A stretch of DNA of 64,000 nt from Celoporthe dispersa (lineage: Eukaryota > Ascomycota > Sordariomycetes > Diaporthales > Cryphonectriaceae). Shown here in pieces: positions 59,040 through 64,000 of the stretch (positions are counted from its first letter, which is position 1; each line of letters opens with the position of its first letter). The stretch covers positions 1,922,001 to 1,986,000 of the forward strand of contig WAID01000009.1 in NCBI GenBank assembly GCA_016584495.1, in the 5' to 3' direction. The position numbers and the translations under genes are program-made. The notes under the pieces are model-generated. The model had not been told where the DNA came from. It saw only the letters and a list, made by a program, of their open reading frames with translations, and did no database searches.

Positions 59040-60633
59040 ATGGCACGCGTCTCTATTCCCACCACCGCGCGCCTTCCCTCAACTCTCCGCCTCGACCCTA
59101 CCAACCCAACAATCATCAAGACCCTCAACAGGCTCGCCCGGCCGTCCTTGATCACACTTGTCCTCGATTGGCTGCATGAGGCTAACGCTTCCCTCTGCGC
59201 GCCCTACCTACTCCATCCCGAGGACGACGACGATGATGATGTCGACCCGACGGATCTATACCCACCCCTCACCTCCCTCGAGGACCTGCGCGATCTGTAC
59301 GCCGACATGCAGACGCGCAAGGGCTCGAAGCGCGAAGTCCTCGACAGGATACTGGAAGGCGACTGGCGGCAGGGCCTAACCCTATATCAGCTGTCCATGG
59401 CAGACCTTCAGCACCTCTACGACCACCCAACTTCTCTGCAGTGGAGCGCGTATCGTGTTGTGCCCCTCAAGACTCCCACGCCGTCGCAGGCGGCTGACGG
59501 AGACCACCGGCTCGAGATGGACGCGGACAGTCTCGTCGTGCCGCGGTTCCACCCGTCTACCTTCCTGCAGAACCTCCAGGCGCAGGTTCTGCCCGACGTC
59601 AAGGCGCACTACAACTTTGACCGACCCAAGGACCTGCCTCTCCTGTTGCTGAGGGTGTTCATCCTGGACTCGCCTTACAACACGAACCTGGCGACGGCCA
59701 CAGGTGGTGGTGGGAACAGGGCCACCGCAGCTGCCTTTGACGCCAGCCGGACGATCTACATCGCGTTCCCGGACGGCAGCCCGTACGTCTACATCAGCAA
59801 GTCGCAGACCATCGGTGCCGCCACGGCGGGCGAGACCAAGAGCCTGCGCGCGCTGGTGGTCGAGGGCATACCGAAGGCGCTGTCGCGGCCGCGGGAGAGG
59901 TTCGCCCTGAAGCGGACCGACCTGACCACCAAGAACCTGCGGGAGATGCTGCACCGGAGAGGACCGGGCAGGACGAATACGGCGGGCGGCGGCTGGGGGG
60001 TCTATGCGGACGAGAAGAAGAAAGAGAGCCCGCTGGAGGCGGTTCTGCCTAGCCCGCCGCTGAGCGAGGAGGATGAGCACACATCAGGTGTCGAGGCCGA
60101 AGAGAACGCGCCCAAGAGGGGGAAGAAGCGCCTCGCCTGACAGACGCAAGGAAACGCGGAGGGCAAAGAGGGCTAGGTTGATGGCGCAGGCGAGGTTTGG
60201 CGATTCCGCCAAGGTTGATGACCTCAAGGGCGTGGAGAGGGTCGACATTGTCATTGACGATCCGTTTTCTGCAAGGACTGAGCCGTCAGAAGAAGGCGCC
60301 GAGGAAGGCGGCGAGGACGATGTGTCGCCCCAGCAAAGGCCAAGAGGGGCTCCGCGTCGGCACACGATGGATGCTTCATCTGACCAGGCTCGTGAGCAGG
60401 ATGATGATGGAGGCGGAGGTGAAGAGCAAGAGGAAGCAGGGGCCCAGAGGTGGCGCCCGAGCGTCAAGCTGACCTTTCATGGGTCGCATGTTTTTGCTGG
60501 AATCCGGCAGCTCGTTGAGGCCGGCATCATAGACGGCGAGAAGATGCCGGGCTGGTTGACAGGGGAAGAGGGCGTCACCATTGGTGCAGTACGGCATGGC
60601 CGGATCAGAGGCCACAAAGGCTCTAGCATGTAG
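59040..60633 (+). CDS. CHL4: Kinetochore protein CHL4/CENP-N family
   Basis: Inner-kinetochore (CCAN) subunit that contacts the centromeric nucleosome with its partner Iml3/CENP-L. Single exon; the ATG at 59040 precedes the family signature MARVSIPTTARLPSTLRLDP and IIKTLNRLARPSLITLVLDW. An acidic D/E loop follows, then LTSLEDLRDLYADMQTRKGS, RILEGDWRQGLTLYQLSMAD, SPYVYISKSQTIG, and a basic/acidic linker. The C-terminal block VKLTFHGSHVFAGIRQLVEA ends with VRHGRIRGHKGSSM. A G5 run at 60119-60123 has one G too many; without it the two halves join and the total is 531 codons (530 aa, normal). As written, translation stops at 60140 and the C-terminal Iml3-contacting region is lost. Confidence 0.9.
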
Positions 60634-60762
60634 CTGCTGCATCTCTCAACAAATTTGTGTGAAGAACGATGCAACCCCAAGGCATGCGTATTGTCTTGTG
60701 TCGTCTATGATGCTCCTCTATCGCTCATGCTTCTATGCTCGTCTAACGATAATCGCCACACT

Positions 60763-62262
60763 CTAGGACTCATCCAGCCCAAATACCTTGACTGTATTAG
60801 ACCAGGCCGCCTCGCACACCTCTTCTACAGGGACACCCTTGATGGCCGCCACGATCTTGGCCACCCTCTCGATCGTGCAGGGCTCGTTGCGGCCCTTGAC
60901 CATGGCGCCCTCGACCCATTTCTCCTTCTTGACTGTCTTGAAGCGCTCCAATACCTCAGACTCCTTCTGGGGCTTCTTGCTCGACTGCTGCTGCTGCTGA
61001 GGCTTCTTCCTCGGCCGGTGCCTCTCGGCGCTCCCGTTCGCGTTCTCTACAGCGCCGTTCTCCGCCGTTGGTAATGGCCCGGCCCCAACCGCAGGTCGAG
61101 ACCGAGCCTCCATCTCGGCCTTCGCGGCCTCCTCTGCTTTTCTCTCCGCCTTCTCCACCTCGACAAGGTGCTTCCACCCCTCATGGCTCGGCCGCACCTC
61201 ACACCAGGGCCCATCCGTCTCGAGCATGAGCCGGTCCAGCCGCACGGCCCGCACCACCTCACAGTTCTCCGCCGTCTTGAAGCTGCACCCGTTCAGCCCG
61301 ATGTACAGGCCCAGGTCCATGAGCTCGACCATCTCAGCCGCCGTGCCGGTGAAGCTGTGGACCACGCCGCCCCGCGCCAGGCGCTCGAGGCGCGGGCCGA
61401 ACGCGGACTGAAGGCAGGAGACGAAGTCGCCGTGTGCGGCGCGGCTGTGCAGGAAGAGCGGGAGCTGCGGGGCGAGGTCTGCGGCGAGGGCCAGCTGTGC
61501 GGCGAAGGAGTGCAGCTGGAGGGAGCGCGAGCAGTAGTGCAGGCGGTCGTAGTCGAGACCAAACTCACCATAGGCAACTAGGGCTCCCGACGAGCGGCCA
61601 GACGTGAGCAGGACGCGGAGGTCTGATATGATGGCCTCGGTCCGGGCAGGGTCGGTGGTCTGGCCGTCCGGGATGGGAGCGTCTGGGTCTGAGTCACATG
61701 ACGGCGTGTGTTGTGCCTCGTCAACCTCGCCGTCGTCCTGGTGAGAGGTCGGGTGCGCGCCGTCGAAGATCGAGGAGCTGCAAGGGTGGATTCCTGCTGT
61801 GGTGTAGACGGTTCCGGCTGAAGGCAGCAGGGTGTCAGCAGTGTCTGCCCCATGAGGACACCTCACGGTGAGAAGCGAGGCAGGGGGGAGGGGGGAGGGG
61901 TAGGTGCTCTCACGGTACTCCTCAGCAAGCGTCAGCGCGTCGCGGGAGCTCCTGAAGCTGGAGCCAGTGACGATGAGCTTCGTACACCCGACCTGCCGAG
62001 CTCGGCCGACGACGCCAGCCAGATCGTCATCATGTCTCTGCTTGCCATTGTAGACACCCCGAAATATGGGGTCGGCTAGGTTGATCCCGATCTGGGTCGG
62101 GTCAGGTCATTTTTTCCCCTTCTTGTCTTATTCCGGAATGGATTTACGGAGAGAGGGAGAGAGACGGATGGGACGTACATCAATGTATCGAGGCTTGTAT
62201 GCACTTGGTGTTACACTGGGAGGCCCCTCTGGGTCCTGCGGCGTGTTTATTGAGGAGGCCAT
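60763..62262 (-). CDS. TatD-family metal-dependent hydrolase
   Basis: Three exons, 62262-62179, 62091-61914 and 61817-60763, in phase, encode 438 residues. TIM-barrel amidohydrolase motifs: YIDIGINLADPIFRGVYNG (at the exon 1/2 junction), VTGSSFRSSRDALTLAEEYP, TTAGIHPC, YGEFGLDYDRLHY (catalytic Glu), LPLFLHSRAAHGDF, GGVVHSFTGT and LMLETDGPWCEVRP (catalytic Asp). TatD proteins are 3'-5' exonucleases/DNases; the fungal cytosolic form is related to fission yeast Scn1. A ~75-residue Ala/Glu/Lys/Gln-rich insert (AERKAEEAAKAEMEARS; KKPQQQQQSSKKPQ) interrupts the last part of the barrel before the terminal helix (ERVAKIVAAIKGVPVEEVCE). Converges with CHL4, with 129 bp between stops. No frameshift. 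Confidence 0.9.
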
Positions 62263-63205
62263 CCTGGTAGCAGCAGGGGCGAGCAAGACGGGGAGATCTT
62301 TGTTTCCGTGTGTGTAGCAAAACGGTAGGCTTGCAAGGCTGTACCTGAAAGACACGCGTCGGGCAGTGGATCGTGAACTGGACCAGGATGCCGAGATCTT
62401 GGAATTGAATCTCCCCACAGCAACCATTCCTAGTTGTCAACCAGCAGACAGACCAACTGTGACTGTGCTTAAATAGCTGTTGAGAAGGACAGGCCAACAG
62501 GGGAACAACAGCTCCTCACTTCTTCTATGACTCCCAAGATCCCTGAAGGCCAGGCCCTTCCCCTTTTGCCTGGCTTATTGTGAGGTGAGATGTTGAGAAT
62601 GGTTTGGTTGATGATACTAGGATGTGCGAGTAGAGTCATGGATGAATTTGGCTTGGCCTGCTTAGCTAATCAATCTCAACTGAACGATCTCGGCCGCACT
62701 AGCTGGCATTGCAGCCTACAGTAGTATTTTGCCCCCGCCCCTACCCTCCTTCACACGGGTGTGGGGTGCAGTGCTGAGGGAACAGGGGCTGCACGAGCCA
62801 CTGTCGCGCTTTGCATGGGTGGTGCTGCACGATTCTGCTGCATGACAACAAGAACGCGCTTTTGAAAGGATGGACGCGCTCAGCCTGGGGCGCCGCACTT
62901 TAAATTCTACTGAGACGCGGTGCCTTTCTCCAGACCATTCTCCTCTCAACTTAAACCTTCCCACAACATCAACCACCAGTCCATATCACTGAGACTTTGA
63001 GAAGAAGAGACTGTCTCTTGACAGCCTGATCTCCTCTTTCCCTCTACCTCTGCACATCAGTGAAACCAATATCTCTTTTTTCTTTTCCTTTCTTGACCTC
63101 TCATCTGTTTCTTGTCCTGCAGGCAGCTACTATCCACAGCCTGTGCCCCTCCTCTTGAGGCGCGTCTTCCATTGCAACCCTCATCACAAACCACAACACC
63201 CTCAC
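62263..63205. promoter_or_regulatory. Divergent promoter of the TatD gene and RNR1
   Basis: 0.9 kb with a pyrimidine-rich leader before RNR1 (63010-63200) and three ACGCG motifs at 62854-62919. No exon recognised. Confidence 0.55.
62854..62919. promoter_or_regulatory. Cluster of ACGCG motifs upstream of RNR1
   Basis: ACGCG at 62854-62858, 62874-62878 and 62915-62919, about 290-350 bp upstream of the RNR1 ATG. ACGCG is the core bound by MBF-type G1/S factors in yeasts, and RNR1/cdc22 is a classical target. Cell-cycle control here is inferred. Confidence 0.4.
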
Positions 63206-64000
63206 ATGATGTTTGTCAGAAAGAGAGGTATGTCTTCCACGGAGTCCACCATCATCCGTATTCGAACCAGCAAACTAATGTCCCTATAGACGGCCGCCAG
63301 GAGCGCGTCCAGTTCGACAAGATCACGGCACGCGTCTCGAGACTGTGTTACGGTCTCGACTCGCAGCATGTAGACCCCGTCAAGATCACCCAGAAGGTCA
63401 TTAGTGGTGTCTATGGTGGTGTCACGACAGTCCAGCTCGATGACCTGGTCCGTACTATTCCCACAGCCACGCCTGCCTCCCTCCCTAGCCCTCCACCTCA
63501 GAGGCCTGCCCAATGCTGACCATGTCCTCCTCCCTTTCAGGCCGCCGAGACTGCCGCGTACATGACCGTCACCCACCCGGACTATGCCCTCCTTGCCGCC
63601 CGTATCGCGGTGTCCAACCTTCACAAGCAGACCAAGAAGCAGTGGTCCTCCGTCGTGAGCGATCTGTACCACTATGTCAACCCAAGGAACAACCGCCCGT
63701 CACCCATGATCTCCCAGGAGACCTATGACTGTGTGATGCGCCACAAGGAGGAGTTCGACTCCGCCATTGTCTATGATCGAGACTACCAATACCAATACTT
63801 CGGCTTCAAGACCCTAGAGCGTTCGTATCTCCTCAAGCTCAACGGCAAAGTTGTCGAGCGGCCACAGCACATGCTGATGCGTGTTGCTGTCGGCATCTGG
63901 GGAGACAACATCGAGAGAGTTCTGGAGACCTATAACTACATGTCCAACAAGTTCTTCACACACGCCTCGCCGACTCTGTTCAACGCCGGCACGCCTCAGG
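63206..64000 (+). CDS. RNR1: Ribonucleotide reductase large subunit, 3'-truncated by the window
   Basis: Class Ia R1 subunit, reduces ribonucleoside diphosphates to deoxy forms. Exons seen: 63206-63227 (22 nt, MMFVRKR), 63290-63447 and 63541 to the window end, in phase. The N-terminal ATP-cone (VRKRDGRQERVQFDKI; LCYGLDSQHVDPVKITQKVI) is complete, followed by YMTVTHPDYALLAARIAVSN, the conserved FGFKTLERSYLLKLNGKVVE, ERPQHMLMRVAVGIWG, and the start of the active-site barrel (FFTHASPTLFNAGTPQ). About 215 of ~900 residues are present. The start could be either of two adjacent ATG codons. No frameshift. Confidence 0.96.

Noticed and set aside
63271..63281. GGTTCGAATAC-like B box on the minus strand in an RNR1 intron
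   Set aside because: No cloverleaf around it and no A box at tRNA spacing; probably chance.

Overview
The window is a 64-kb piece of a nuclear chromosome from a filamentous ascomycete, most likely a Sordariomycete (Pezizomycotina). The evidence is GC-rich exons, short GT..AG introns with CTAAT/CTGAT-like branch sites, CT-rich leaders, and a typical gene set: het-c, a CYS-3/MetR-type bZIP, a pyr-4 decarboxylase carrying the long acidic/Ser-rich insert seen in this class, and a divergent FTR1-FET3 iron-uptake pair. I see no transposon, CRISPR array, rRNA or convincing tRNA. Introns and exon phases were worked out by hand.

Layout. 1-2756 is the 3' part of the dynactin p150 subunit. 3043-9380 is a divergent high-affinity iron uptake pair, FTR1 permease (-) and FET3-type multicopper ferroxidase (+), sharing a 2.3-kb promoter with GATA-type iron-repressor sites. 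10159-10874 encodes a small secreted cysteine-rich protein. 12154-13452 is phosphatidylinositol synthase. A 5.6-kb stretch with no supported gene follows, then 19018-20198 pyr4/URA3, 20568-22339 a BTB/POZ-like protein, 23304-25183 a mitochondrial-type PP2C, 26322-28951 HET-C, 30519-31746 the SCS7 sphingolipid fatty-acid 2-hydroxylase, and 32437-34399 an RBM39/Rsd1-type splicing factor. 37256-37886 is a candidate unrecognised gene. 38872-41073 is a coiled-coil protein of unknown function, 42477-43831 a VWA-domain protein and 47205-49365 a PLP aminotransferase. 51009-51164 is a U6 snRNA gene. 53446-53991 is an unrecognised protein, 54546-56412 a bZIP sulfur regulator, 59040-60633 the kinetochore protein CHL4/CENP-N, 60763-62262 a TatD-family hydrolase, and 63206 to the end the large subunit of ribonucleotide reductase.

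Two points stand out. First, the U6 snRNA gene (minus strand) is split by a 54-nt mRNA-type intron that interrupts the ACAGAGA box, and this intron carries a B-box-like element. With the TATA box at -30 and an internal A box it forms a composite Pol III promoter like that of fission yeast. Second, at least eleven conserved genes contain one to three single-base frameshifts, often in G, A, C or T runs. In each gene where I propose corrections, the corrected exon total becomes a multiple of three. The simplest explanation is uncorrected sequencing error, so the affected products are described as if intact and the break positions are given.

The genes are mostly unrelated housekeeping functions. 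The only clear functional partnership is FTR1 with FET3.
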